A stretch of 64,000 nucleotides of DNA from Micromonospora_G sp044901685 (GTDB lineage Bacteria; Actinomycetota; Actinomycetes; Mycobacteriales; Micromonosporaceae): positions 1,116,001 through 1,180,000 of the forward strand of contig NZ_JBJDPS010000001.1 of NCBI RefSeq assembly GCF_044901685.1, read 5' to 3'. Of this stretch, positions 1 to 17,733 are shown piece after piece. The first letter of the stretch is position 1. Each line of letters begins with the position of its first letter. A model generated the notes under the pieces. The model saw nothing but the letters and a program-made list of their open reading frames with translations, did not search any database and was not told where the DNA came from. Both the position numbers and the translations under genes were made by a program.

Positions 1-294
1 CCGCGAACCGGTGCTGCCTACGGCTACTCCCAGGTCCCCGAGGCGCTGCTCGGTCGGGTCCGCGCGATCCGGGACCTCTGTCACCGGTACGACGTTCCGC
101 CACTGGCCGCCGCGATCCAGTTCGCGTTCGGGCACCCGGCCATCGCGACCGTGGTGGTCGGCGCGCGGGCACCGCACGAGGTGACCGACAGCGCCGCCCT
201 CCTGGCTCATCCGATCCCGCCCGAGTTGTGGGCGGCGATGAAGGCCACGGGGCTGCTGCCGGAGACGGTGCCCACCCCGGCGGCGGGCACCTGA
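1..294 (+). CDS. Aldo/keto reductase, C-terminal part (cut by window edge)
   Basis: The reading frame is open from base 1 and stops at TGA 292-294, giving the last 97 residues. The segment LAAAIQFAFGHPAIATVVVG followed by ARAPHEV is typical of the last barrel strand and the NADP-binding end of aldo/keto reductases of the L-fucose / D-threo-aldose dehydrogenase type. The catalytic Tyr/Lys region lies upstream of the window and cannot be checked. It is convergent with the flavin oxidoreductase that follows. The fold assignment is good; the substrate is unknown. Confidence 0.8.
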   Translation, partial: PRTGAAYGYSQVPEALLGRVRAIRDLCHRYDVPPLAAAIQFAFGHPAIATVVVGARAPHEVTDSAALLAHPIPPELWAAMKATGLLPETVPTPAAGT

Positions 295-360
295 CGCGGA
301 CGGGGACGGCTCGACCGACGACCGGGACGCCCCGGTGCGCGGCGGGACGTGGTGTGTGGC

Positions 361-1410
361 TCACCCGAAGGCTGGCATCAGTTTGTCGTGAATCAGGCGC
401 AGTTGACCGTCGACGTCGGCAACGCCGGGGACGTCGCGGCCGGTGAAGGATTTCACCAGGGTGGCGTCTGTGATGGCACAGATCATGTGGTTGACACCGG
501 TCGGGGCGATGTCGCTCGCGATCTTCGCCCGTACCTCGTCGGGGGTGCCGGCGAGCGATAGCTTCTCGGTGATCTCCGGGGTCGTCAGCTCGATGCCGCG
601 CGCGAGATCACCGGCTGCGATGGCATCGATGATCGGCACCATCTCGTCGGGGTCCACACCGTTGCGTTCGAGTTGCTCGGCGGGCATTGCCGAGGCGTAC
701 AGGCCGACCATGCTCCGGGCCGCCTCCTTGGCCGCGGTCGAGTCCGGCCCGACGGCGAACACCACCCAGGCGCCGATGTCCAGCGACCGCCAGTCCTTGC
801 CGGCGCGTTCCGCGCCGATCCGGAAGTGCTCGACCGCGTATTCGTAGGCCGCGCGCGAGTAGCTGAGCGCGTGGTGCATGCCGTCGGAAAGTTCACCGGC
901 GGCCTGGAACGACCTCGGTCCCCGCATCGCACCGATCTTGACCGGGAGGTGCCGCTGGATCGGGCGGGCGAAGGTGAACAGGCCGTCGTAGGAGTAGAAC
1001 TCGCCGTCTCGGGTTATCGTGCCGTGGTCGAGCAGGGTGCGGACGACCTCGACCGCCTCCTTCACCCGGGTGAGCGGTCTGGTGGTCGTCCAGTCGATCT
1101 TGTACTGGGCGAGTACGCCGAAGTTGCCGCTGCCCAACACGACCTCGGCCCGGCCACCGGTCAGTTCGTCCAGGGTCGCGGCGGCCTGCGCGATCAGGCT
1201 CGGTTCGCGCAGGGTGACGGCCGAGACGCTCGGTCCCATCCGGATCCGTGAGGTCTGTGCCGCGGCGGCCGCGAACAGCAGCCACATGTCCTTGTGCCAC
1301 GGCTCGTCCGCCGCGTACACCGCGTGGAAGTCGAGTTCCTCCGCCAGCCTGATGGAAGCCAGCGACTGCGCGATCGGGTAGTCGGGCAGCATGGCGTAGC
1401 TGAATCTCAC
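361..1410 (-). CDS. LLM-class F420/flavin-dependent oxidoreductase
   Basis: A 349-residue protein of usual length for the luciferase-like monooxygenase / F420-dependent reductase family. Family features are the N-terminal RFSYAMLPDYPI strand, the ADEPWHKDMW segment, RIRMGPSVSAVTLREPSLIA, and LGSGNFGVL. These are the conserved strands of the TIM barrel that binds F420 or FMN. A C-terminal segment (SLAGTPDEVRAKIASDI) is the usual substrate-loop and helix region. Actinomycetes use many such enzymes for hydride transfer from F420H2. The substrate cannot be read from sequence. The start at 1410 is an ATG preceded by an AGGAGGCA-like ribosome site on the minus strand. It lies 63 bases downstream of the sugar-isomerase-like gene in the same direction, so the two may be co-transcribed. 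Confidence 0.85.
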   Translation of the reverse strand: MRFSYAMLPDYPIAQSLASIRLAEELDFHAVYAADEPWHKDMWLLFAAAAAQTSRIRMGPSVSAVTLREPSLIAQAAATLDELTGGRAEVVLGSGNFGVLAQYKIDWTTTRPLTRVKEAVEVVRTLLDHGTITRDGEFYSYDGLFTFARPIQRHLPVKIGAMRGPRSFQAAGELSDGMHHALSYSRAAYEYAVEHFRIGAERAGKDWRSLDIGAWVVFAVGPDSTAAKEAARSMVGLYASAMPAEQLERNGVDPDEMVPIIDAIAAGDLARGIELTTPEITEKLSLAGTPDEVRAKIASDIAPTGVNHMICAITDATLVKSFTGRDVPGVADVDGQLRLIHDKLMPAFG

Positions 1411-1473
1411 GGTAGTGCCTCCTGGCCGTGAATCGTCGGACGCCGCCGTGGTCGAACACCTCGGCGAGCGTCG

Positions 1474-2697
1474 TCAGTAGCGGAGCGCGCGGAGGTTTGC
1501 GTAGCTGTCGCAGGCGGACGAGACTCCGTCGGGGGAGGGGTTGTCGTTCTCCGTCAGGTAGTGGTCGACACCGGCAACCCCGCTGTACGCGAAGATCCGG
1601 GTGAAGTCGATCGTGCCCTCGCCCACGTCGGCGAACGAGCCGTCGGCGGCCATGTCCTTCACGTGGAACAGCGAGAACCGCCCGGGATACTGCTTGATCA
1701 GGGCCACCGGGTCCACTCCGACACTGGACGCCCAGTACAGGTCGAGTTCCATGGCGACCAGGCGCGGGTCGGTCTCGCGCACGAGCACGTCGTAACCGCG
1801 TACGCCGTCCGTGGCGGTGAACTCGAATCCGTGGTTGTGATACGCCACGGTGATGCCGGCCCGCTTGAGCGAGGCACCGACCGTGTTCAGGGTTGCCGCC
1901 AGTCTCCGGTAGTCCTCGAGCTGCCAGGCGCTCGACCCCGAGATGCGGACGTACCTCGCGCCGAACGCGTTCGCGTCGGCGATCACGCCGTCGAGATTGG
2001 TCTCGAGGTCGCCGAGGCTGATTCCGATCGACGGTACGGAAACGTTGGCGTCCGCGATCAGGGGTGCGAGCGCGGCGGCACTTCTGCCGTAGAAGTTGTT
2101 CACGGCGCCGGAGGGCTCGGCGTTGCGGTATCCGCAGCCGGCGAGCGCTGCCAGGGTCGCCTCGGGCGCGGACGGCATGGTGGCCCGTACCGTGTAGAGC
2201 ACGAGACCGATCCTGGCGTCGGGCACCGCCCGTCTCCCGGTGACCGCCTGGTCCTTGCCGACATCGGACCACCGGGCGGCACCGACGATGCTCGTGCGTT
2301 CCCGCGCGGTGATGACCCGGCTCCTGATCAGGTGCGTCGTGAGGCGGTCGACCAGCCTCACGAAGGCGCCGTGGTCGGCGAACGGCGCCTCCCGCCAGAT
2401 GATGTCCATGATGGTGCAGCCGTTGCCGATGTCGTGGTTGGCCACGCCCGAGTCGGCTCTGCCCCGACCGAAGAAGATTGTGGTCGAGGGGCTGTAGCCC
2501 CACCCGCAGCGGTCGTCGGCGCCGTGGGCTCGGTCGACGTCAGCGGCGATGTCGGCGGTCGGCGGGGCCGGACGCGTGCCCCTGGCTGACGCCGGGGCCG
2601 GCGCGAGTGGCAGCAGCAGAGCGACCAGTGTCGCGGTGAGCAGGCGTCGGGCGAGCCCTGGTCGAGTCGTGGGCGGGCGGAGAATGGTGCGATCCAT
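1474..2697 (-). CDS. Secreted sugar-phosphate-isomerase/epimerase-like protein with N-terminal extra module
   Basis: A 407-residue protein. Residues about 1-40 form a signal peptide (basic start, RRLLTATLVALLLPLAPAPASA). Residues about 60-150 form a module with two Cys (CGWGY...NGCTIMD) and the string IWREAPFADHGAFVRLVDRL, which I do not recognise as a named family. From about 160 (RIGLVLYTVRATM) to the end it is a xylose-isomerase-like TIM barrel: YRNAEPSG, YHNHGFEF, MELDLYW and FHVKDM carry the usual metal-binding His/Glu/Asp residues. This family is normally cytoplasmic, so export is unusual though seen in actinomycetes. The promoter region carries a LacI-type palindrome (2767-2780), consistent with sugar control. 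Confidence 0.8.
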   Translation of the reverse strand: MDRTILRPPTTRPGLARRLLTATLVALLLPLAPAPASARGTRPAPPTADIAADVDRAHGADDRCGWGYSPSTTIFFGRGRADSGVANHDIGNGCTIMDIIWREAPFADHGAFVRLVDRLTTHLIRSRVITARERTSIVGAARWSDVGKDQAVTGRRAVPDARIGLVLYTVRATMPSAPEATLAALAGCGYRNAEPSGAVNNFYGRSAAALAPLIADANVSVPSIGISLGDLETNLDGVIADANAFGARYVRISGSSAWQLEDYRRLAATLNTVGASLKRAGITVAYHNHGFEFTATDGVRGYDVLVRETDPRLVAMELDLYWASSVGVDPVALIKQYPGRFSLFHVKDMAADGSFADVGEGTIDFTRIFAYSGVAGVDHYLTENDNPSPDGVSSACDSYANLRALRY

Positions 2698-2766
2698 GCT
2701 GTCTCTCCCCGGTCGATGCGAACCACGAGCGGAAGGTCGGTCGGCGAAGGCGAGTCCTGGTGGCCT

Positions 2767-2780
2767 GGAAAGCGCTTGCC
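2767..2780. promoter_or_regulatory. LacI-type operator candidate
   Basis: GGAAAGCGCTTGCC is one base short of a perfect palindrome with the CG centre typical of LacI-family operators. It lies 70-83 bases upstream of the secreted isomerase-like gene (start 2697) and between divergent genes. No LacI regulator gene is in the window, so the cognate factor is unknown. Confidence 0.5.
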
Positions 2781-2799
2781 CATCCTAAGTTGACCCATC

Positions 2800-2816
2800 G
2801 GTCATGGTCAATGACC
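2800..2816. promoter_or_regulatory. Inverted repeat in the divergent promoter region
   Basis: GGTCAT-GGTCA-ATGACC is a perfect 6-base inverted repeat with a 5-base spacer, 20 bases beyond the LacI-like palindrome. It sits between the divergent isomerase-like and GH15 genes and may be a second operator. No factor can be named. Confidence 0.4.
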
Positions 2817-2922
2817 AATCTTCACCCGGGTGGGTGTGGTGACGGGGGTGTTGCCGCCGAGGGTCGGGCCCCTGCCTCCCGGCCGTTCTGCTTAAGTCCG
2901 GGACTGGCGGGTAGGCCGACGG

Positions 2923-4725
2923 GTGGGCAGGAGTGAGATCAAGGATCATGGGCTGCTGGCCGACGGGCGTACCGCCGCACTCGTCGACCGCACCGGGTCG
3001 GTGAATTGGTGGTGTCCGTCCCGGTTCGATGGGCCGTCGGTGTTCTGCCGATTGCTGGACGAGCATGGCGGGCACTGGTCGATTCGTCCGCAGGGCGCGT
3101 ACGAGGTGAAGCGCGCCTACGTGCACGGCACTCTGGCACTGCGTACCGTTTTCACCACCGAGCACGGCTCGGTGGCGGTGACCGACGCGCTGGCGCTGGA
3201 GCCCGGGGTGCGGGGACATCAGATCGGCCGTCGATCCCCGGGCGCCCTGGTCCGGCTGGTGGAGGGCCTCTCCGGTGTGGTCCTGCTTGAGATGTCCTAT
3301 TCCCCCCGGTTCCAGTACGGTCGGGTGCACGCGTATCTGATGCGCCAGAACGACGCACTGGTGGCCACGGCGGGAGCGACGACGCTGACCTTGACGGCCA
3401 GCGTGCCGCTGGAGAGCGACAACGACGACGCATCGGCCCGGTTCCGCGTCGGGACAGGGCAGCAGGAGACGTTCAAGCTCGCGTACACCCCGACCTACGG
3501 CGACGCCCGCCCACTGGCGGCCGATGTCCGGCGGACGGTTGACGAGACGGTGGACTCGTGGCGCTCCTGGGCGATGGAGCATGAGTACCAGGGCTGCTAC
3601 CCGGAGTTGGTTCGGCAACACGCGCTGGTGCTACAGGGGCTCACCTACCAGCCCAGTGGGGCGATCGTGGCCGCCGCGACGACGTCGCTGCCCGAGCGCG
3701 TCGGCGACGACCGCAACTACGACTACCGGTACGCGTGGATGCGTGACTTCAGCATGACGTTGCACGCGCTTTGGGTGGCGGCCTGCCCCACGGAGGCGAA
3801 CCGGCTGTTCAGCTGGGTGGCCTCGGCGGTCGGTCAGGTGGGTGATCGACCGGTGCCGATCATGTGCGATGTCGAGGGTGAGCGGGACATCTCGGAACGT
3901 CAGGCGGACACACTGAGCGGGTACGGCAACAGCACACCGGTCTGGATCGGCAACGAGGCCTGGCGGCAGCGGCAGCTCGACGTACCCGGTGAGGTGCTGG
4001 ACGCGGCCTGGCTGTTGCGCGACTACCTCAGCCCCATGCCCGACGAGATCCGCGACCTGCTGCGCAACCTGGCCGACCGGGCGGCTACCGCCTGGCGGGA
4101 GCCGGACGCCGGAATGTGGGAGGCGCGAGACGCGCAGCGGCACTACCTGTCCTCCAAGGTGTTCTGCTGGGTGGCGCTGGATCGGGCGGCCCGCTTCGGC
4201 GGGCGGATCGGCGACGGCGGTGACCTTGCCCGGTGGGCCGGTGCCCGGGATGAGGTTCGGGACGCGATCCTGCGCGAGGGGTGGAACGACGAGGTGGGTG
4301 CCTTCACCGGGGCCTTCGGCTCCGACCAGCTCGACGCGAGCGTGCTGGTCATGCCGATTGTCGGGTTCCTGCCGGCCACCGACCCGCGGATGCGCGCGAC
4401 GATGAGCCTGATCGAGGATCGGCTTTCCCACGGGGGTCTGGTCCGCCGCTGGGACGGCGATCCGGCGGCATTCTTTCTCTGCTCGTTCTGGATGGTCACC
4501 TGCCTCGCCCTCGCGGGCGAGCGCGACCGGGCCGTCGCGCGGTTCGAGAATCTTGCCGACAGCGCCAACGACCTGGGGCTCTTTGCGGAGCAGATCGACC
4601 CTTTCACCGGGACGCAGCTGGGCAACTTCCCGCAGGCGTTCTCGCACATCGGACTGGTCCTCGCAGCCTGGCAGCTCGACGCCGCGTCGACCGACGCGGT
4701 CTCCACCCCGCAGGGAGGCAACTGA
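2923..4725 (+). CDS. Glycoside hydrolase family 15 (glucoamylase/trehalase-like)
   Basis: A 600-residue cytoplasmic protein, usual length for bacterial GH15. The opening IKDHGLLADGRTAALVDRTG then VNWWCPSRFDGPSVFCRLL is the hallmark N-terminal beta-domain of the trehalase/glucoamylase branch. The (alpha/alpha)6 barrel follows with DYRYAWMRDFSMTLHAL, the general-acid region GMWEARDAQRHYLSSKV, and the general-base region LFAEQIDPFTGTQLGNFPQA near the end. It should hydrolyse alpha-glucosidic bonds (trehalose or alpha-1,4-glucans) from the non-reducing end. No signal peptide is seen. The GTG at 2923 fits the family start; a GGGTGGGCAG run overlaps it. Its TGA overlaps the ATG of the SDR gene by one base, so the two are translationally coupled. 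Confidence 0.9.
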   Translation: MGRSEIKDHGLLADGRTAALVDRTGSVNWWCPSRFDGPSVFCRLLDEHGGHWSIRPQGAYEVKRAYVHGTLALRTVFTTEHGSVAVTDALALEPGVRGHQIGRRSPGALVRLVEGLSGVVLLEMSYSPRFQYGRVHAYLMRQNDALVATAGATTLTLTASVPLESDNDDASARFRVGTGQQETFKLAYTPTYGDARPLAADVRRTVDETVDSWRSWAMEHEYQGCYPELVRQHALVLQGLTYQPSGAIVAAATTSLPERVGDDRNYDYRYAWMRDFSMTLHALWVAACPTEANRLFSWVASAVGQVGDRPVPIMCDVEGERDISERQADTLSGYGNSTPVWIGNEAWRQRQLDVPGEVLDAAWLLRDYLSPMPDEIRDLLRNLADRAATAWREPDAGMWEARDAQRHYLSSKVFCWVALDRAARFGGRIGDGGDLARWAGARDEVRDAILREGWNDEVGAFTGAFGSDQLDASVLVMPIVGFLPATDPRMRATMSLIEDRLSHGGLVRRWDGDPAAFFLCSFWMVTCLALAGERDRAVARFENLADSANDLGLFAEQIDPFTGTQLGNFPQAFSHIGLVLAAWQLDAASTDAVSTPQGGN

Positions 4726-5504
4726 TGGCTGGACGGCTCAACGGAATGACCGCGTTGATCACCGGCTCCGACTCGGGGATCGGGCAGGCGACCGCTATCG
4801 AGTTCGGCAGGGAGGGGGCCGACGTGGTGGTGCACTACCTCACGGACCACGACGGTGCGCAGCACACCCGGCGGCAGGTAGAGCAGTCCGGGCGGCGGGC
4901 GATCGTCGTGCAGGGCGACATCAGCGACGAGCACCAGGTGGGTGCGATGTTCGACGACGCGCTCGCGGAGTTCGGCGCGCTGGACGTGCTGATGAACGAC
5001 GCCGGAGTCGACGCGTCCGGAATCCCGGTGATCGACCTCGACACCGAGACCTGGGACAAGGCGATCCGAACGAACGTCTACGGCGCCTTCTTCTGTTCCC
5101 GGCGATTCGCGCAGCACCGCCGCGACCAGGGCGGCAGGGGGAAAATCATCAATGTGACCTCGGTGCACCAGGAGGTGGCGCGGGCCGGGGGATCGGACTA
5201 CGACGCCAGCAAGGGCGCGTTGCTCAACCTGTCCAAGAGCATGGCGCTCGAACTCGCACCCATGAAGATCAATGTCAACAACATCGGCCCCGGGATGGTC
5301 CTCACCCCGTTCAACCAGAGGGCGATCGACGACCCGAAGTACCTGGAGGAGCAGGTGCAGAGCATCCCGTGGCGGCGGGCCGCCCAGCCGACCGAGATCG
5401 CCCGACTCGCGGTCTTCCTCGCCAGCGACGAGGCGGAGTACGTCACCGGCTCGACCTACTTCATGGACGGTGGCCTGATGCAGAACCAGGGTCAGGGCGC
5501 CTGA
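4725..5504 (+). CDS. SDR-family dehydrogenase (glucose 1-dehydrogenase-like)
   Basis: A 259-residue classical short-chain dehydrogenase. The cofactor loop is TGSDSGIGQA, the NNAG motif is present as NDAG, and the catalytic set is Ser in NVTSVHQEVA with YDASK. The C-terminal PWRRAAQPTEIARLAVFLAS and YVTGSTYFMDGGL are typical of glucose/3-oxoacyl dehydrogenases. The start ATG shares one base with the stop of the GH15 gene, which suggests a functional pair: a glucose-releasing hydrolase followed by a possible glucose dehydrogenase. The pairing is seen; the substrate is inferred. Confidence 0.88.
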   Translation: MAGRLNGMTALITGSDSGIGQATAIEFGREGADVVVHYLTDHDGAQHTRRQVEQSGRRAIVVQGDISDEHQVGAMFDDALAEFGALDVLMNDAGVDASGIPVIDLDTETWDKAIRTNVYGAFFCSRRFAQHRRDQGGRGKIINVTSVHQEVARAGGSDYDASKGALLNLSKSMALELAPMKINVNNIGPGMVLTPFNQRAIDDPKYLEEQVQSIPWRRAAQPTEIARLAVFLASDEAEYVTGSTYFMDGGLMQNQGQGA

Positions 5505-5665
5505 TCCGTACCGCGTGAGGAGGGCGGTGGTCGACGCCGTGCTCCGGGCGTCCGAACCGGCACGGACGTGCGCCGTCCTGACGCGGGGGAGTGCAACAAA
5601 ACCGCAACGTTCACCGGATTGATCGATGGCAATCTGTCCTCTCGGGCTTCGTCGGAGAGGTGATC

Positions 5666-14407
<8,742 letters not shown>

Positions 14408-14433
14408 CTACTAATCACCAGGAGACTCTGGGA

Positions 14434-14763
14434 GTGGGCATGGCAGAGAAGAAGGCGACCGAGTCGGGCACGCTGCCGCGGGTCGACCTGGACCACCGGT
14501 GGCACGTACGCCTGCGCGCTCAGGCGCCCGACGCGGATCGCCTTCTTCGACTGCCGTGCCAGCACGCCGCCGGACGACCTGCGGGCGATCACCGAGCAGC
14601 CGGTGCTGTTCGTGGTCGAGGTCTTCCCACAGCCGTCCGGCCGCTGGCCGGTCGTCGGCCACCTGCCGCCGGACGTGCCGCCGATGCCGGTGCCGCTCCA
14701 GTTCGTGCCGGACGTCGGCACGGGAGAGTGCGAGACCGCCGACGGCGGAGCGGTGACCGGTAG
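14434..14763 (+). pseudogene. Imm26-like immunity gene, frame-shifted
   Basis: Directly downstream of the RHS toxin gene. An AGGAGACTCTGGGAG ribosome site precedes GTG 14434 / ATG 14440. The first frame reads MAEKKATESGTLPRVDLDH; the family-like continuation GGTYACALRRPTRIAFFDC then LRAITEQPVLFVVEVFPQP and SGRWPVVGHLPPDVPPMPVP lies one frame over. The switch is near base 14497. Joined, the two pieces resemble Imm26-type immunity proteins (YAYGRV-IGFYD-PVLF-WxVIG-P). The second frame then runs into the next gene without a nearby stop, so the 3' end also looks damaged. Either a real pseudogene or a base-calling error in a GC-rich stretch. The toxin-immunity pairing is inferred from position and family resemblance. 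Confidence 0.55.
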
Positions 14764-14874
14764 GCAACCGGTAGAGGACTTGCCGGCAACCGGCCCGCCC
14801 ACCAACGGACATCGACGCACGTACTCCGCCAACGCCACAATCGCGATACAGTTTGTAGCCGCGACATCACAGCG

Positions 14875-17733
14875 ATGGTCATCGACAACGGGGTGCCGAT
14901 GGAGTTCGGGCTGTTGGGGCCGGTGCGTGCGGTGTCCGGAGGAGTTCCCGTCGACGTCGGCTCGCGCAAGCAGCGGCTGGTCCTGGCGGTCCTGCTGCTC
15001 GGCGTCAACCGGTTCGTCGCCACCACCAGCCTGGTCCGGGCGTGCTGGCTCGACGAGCCGCCGCCCACCGCCAACCGGGTGGTCCACGCACACGTCAGCC
15101 GGTTGCGGGGCGCCCTGGCCGCAGCGGGCAGCGAGCGGTACGCGATCTCGCTCGCCCGCCAAGGCGCCGGCTACGTGCTGCGGTGCGACCCCATGCGGGT
15201 CGACGTGCACCGGTTCCGGGAACTCGTCCGACGGACCCGTGCGAGCGGTACCGACGAGGAGCGGGTCGCCCTCCTGAGCGAGGCCCTCGACCTGTGGCGG
15301 GGTGCACCCCTGCACGATGTGGCGAACGACGAGACCCGGGACCGACTCTGCGCCGGACTGACCGAGGCCCGGCTGGCCGCGATGCAGGATCGGTGGGACG
15401 CGCAGCTCCGGTTGGGCCGGCACCTGTCCATCCTCGAAGAGCTGGTGGATCAGGCCGCCGAGCATCCGCAGCAGCAGCGCATGACCGGGCAGCTCATGCT
15501 CGCCCTGTACCGCTCCGGACGGGCCGTCGACGCGTTGCGGACCTACCGGGTCTACCGGGAGCGGCTGGGCGACGAGTTCGGCGTCGATCCCGGCGTGGAG
15601 CTGCGGCGGTTGGAGCTGGCGATCCTGCGTACCGACCCGACCCTGGACCTGGTCGGGCAGCCGGCCCGGGTGGCCGCACCCGACCGTACGGCCGACCGGG
15701 TCACGCCGGTCCCCGCGCAGCTACCGCCCGACGTGCCCGGCTTCGTCGGACGCGACGGCCAGCTCCGCGAGTTGGACGCGGTCGCGGACGCGGGGGAGCG
15801 GACGCCGGGAGCGGTGATCATTTCCGGTACGGCCGGGGTGGGCAAGACCGCATTGGCCCTGCACTGGGCGCACCGGGCACGTGACCGGTTCACCGACGGT
15901 CAGCTCTACGTGAACCTGCGCGGCTTCGACCCGGCGGGCCGGGTGGTGAGCGCGGCCGAGGCCATCCGGGGATTCCTCGACGCCCTCGGCGTGCCGCCCG
16001 AACACGTCCCGGCCACCATCGAGGGCCAGACCGGTCGCTACCGCAGCCTGCTGGCCGGCAAGCGGATGCTCGTCCTGCTCGACAACGCCCGCGACGCCGA
16101 CCAGATCCGCCCCCTGTTACCCGCCACTCCCACCGTGCTGACCGTGGTGACCAGCCGCAATCAGCTCACCTCGCTGCTCGCGGTCGAAGGTGCGTACCCG
16201 CTGACCCTCGACGTGCTCTCCCTCGGCGGTGCGCACGACCTGCTCACCCAGCGCGTCGGCGCGGAGCGGACCGCCGCGGAGCCGGTGGCCGTACGAAAGA
16301 TCATCATGGCCTGTGCCCGGCTGCCGCTGGCCCTCGGCATCGCCGCGGCCCGCGCCCGGCAGAGTGGCTTCTCGCTGGCCGCGCTCGGCGCCGAGCTGGG
16401 CTCTGCCAACCAGTCTCTCGACGCCCTGGACGCCGGCGATCCGACCAGCAACGTCCGGGCCGTCTTCTCCTGGTCGATCGCGGCCCTGACCCCGCCCGCC
16501 GCCCGGCTGTTCCGACTGCTCGGCCAGCACCCCGGCCCGGATGTCGACGTGGCGGCGGCGGCCAGCCTCGCCGGCTACCCGGTCCCGCAGACCCGCCGGC
16601 TACTGACCGAACTACGCCGTGCGAGCCTCCTGGTCGAACCGGTGCCCGGTCGGCTCACCTGCCACGACCTGCTGCGGGTCTACGCCGCCGACCTCACCGC
16701 CACGATCGACCCGCCCGACCAACGCCGGGCCGCGACCAGCCGGCTGCTCGACCACTACACACACCTCGCGTACGTCGCCGACCGGCTGATCAACCCGCAC
16801 CGCGACCCGATGACACTGCCCCTGCGCCCGCTGCCGCCTCGTACCGGTGCCGAGCCACCGGCCGATGCCGAAGCGGCGACGGCCTGGCTCGCCACCGAAC
16901 GCGCGGTCCTGCTCGCCGCCGTCCGGTACGCCGCCGAGAGCGGTTTCGACCTCCGGGCCTGGCAGCTCACCTGGGCGCTGGACACCTTTCTGTTTCGGAG
17001 CGGGCACTGGCGCGACCGGGCCTCGGCCTGGCAGGTCGCTCTGACCGCCGCCGGTCGGCTGGACGAGGTGGACGCGCGGGCGGACGCACACCGTGCCCTG
17101 GCGCAGACCGGAACTCTGAACGGCGGCTACGCCGAGGCCCACATCCACCTCGTCCACGCCCTCGAACTCTCCACCCGCACGGGTGATCGGCAGGGCCAGG
17201 CCCGGACCCATCATCAGCTCGCCCACCTGTACGAGCGACAGGATCAGCTTGACATCGCCCTGGAGCACGCCCTCCAGGCGCTCGCGCTGCGACGGGCGGC
17301 CGGCCACCACCGGGGTCAGGCGGTGGCGCTGAACGCCGTCGGCTGGACCTACAACCGGCTCGGCAACCACGTCCAGGCGTTGATCCACTGCGAGCAGGCA
17401 CTCAAGCTGAACCAGGAGATCGGCAACCGGTTCGGGCAGGCTGCCGTCTGGGACAGCCTCGGCCACGTACACCACCAGCTCGGCGACCACTCGCGGGCGG
17501 CCGAGTGCTACCAGCGGTCCCTCGCCCTGTCCCGGGAACTCGGTGGCCAGTACATCGAGGCGGACACCCTGGTGCATCTCGGCGAAACGCAGCGGGCCGT
17601 GGGTGATTACCCCGCGGCCCGTGTCGCCTGGACCCGGGCGCTGGCAATGCTCACCAACCTCGATCACCCTGACGCCGCGCGGGTCCGCGCGCAACTGCGC
17701 AAGCTGGTCGAACCGGTGTCGCCGGCCGGGTAA
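14875..17733 (+). CDS. AfsR/SARP-family regulator: wHTH-BTAD-NB-ARC-TPR
   Basis: A 952-residue multidomain transcription activator. EFGLLGPVRAVSGG begins an OmpR-type winged helix (about 10-100), followed by a bacterial transcriptional activation domain (about 105-250, ending GDEFGVDPGVELRRLELAIL). The NB-ARC ATPase has Walker A GTAGVGKTALALHW near 318 and Walker B KRMLVLLDNA. TPR repeats fill about 700-930 (RQGQARTHHQLAHLYERQDQ and similar). The start may be ATG 14875 or ATG 14899; the second gives the common MEFGLLGPV opening. SARP proteins of this size usually drive antibiotic or developmental genes. A link to the NRPS operon 28 kb away is possible but unsupported by position. Confidence 0.9.
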   Translation: MVIDNGVPMEFGLLGPVRAVSGGVPVDVGSRKQRLVLAVLLLGVNRFVATTSLVRACWLDEPPPTANRVVHAHVSRLRGALAAAGSERYAISLARQGAGYVLRCDPMRVDVHRFRELVRRTRASGTDEERVALLSEALDLWRGAPLHDVANDETRDRLCAGLTEARLAAMQDRWDAQLRLGRHLSILEELVDQAAEHPQQQRMTGQLMLALYRSGRAVDALRTYRVYRERLGDEFGVDPGVELRRLELAILRTDPTLDLVGQPARVAAPDRTADRVTPVPAQLPPDVPGFVGRDGQLRELDAVADAGERTPGAVIISGTAGVGKTALALHWAHRARDRFTDGQLYVNLRGFDPAGRVVSAAEAIRGFLDALGVPPEHVPATIEGQTGRYRSLLAGKRMLVLLDNARDADQIRPLLPATPTVLTVVTSRNQLTSLLAVEGAYPLTLDVLSLGGAHDLLTQRVGAERTAAEPVAVRKIIMACARLPLALGIAAARARQSGFSLAALGAELGSANQSLDALDAGDPTSNVRAVFSWSIAALTPPAARLFRLLGQHPGPDVDVAAAASLAGYPVPQTRRLLTELRRASLLVEPVPGRLTCHDLLRVYAADLTATIDPPDQRRAATSRLLDHYTHLAYVADRLINPHRDPMTLPLRPLPPRTGAEPPADAEAATAWLATERAVLLAAVRYAAESGFDLRAWQLTWALDTFLFRSGHWRDRASAWQVALTAAGRLDEVDARADAHRALAQTGTLNGGYAEAHIHLVHALELSTRTGDRQGQARTHHQLAHLYERQDQLDIALEHALQALALRRAAGHHRGQAVALNAVGWTYNRLGNHVQALIHCEQALKLNQEIGNRFGQAAVWDSLGHVHHQLGDHSRAAECYQRSLALSRELGGQYIEADTLVHLGETQRAVGDYPAARVAWTRALAMLTNLDHPDAARVRAQLRKLVEPVSPAG

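Noticed and set aside
893..2503. A 536-codon frame on the minus strand overlapping the oxidoreductase and isomerase genes
   Set aside because: Arg/Gly/Pro-rich shadow of two well-supported genes on the same strand.
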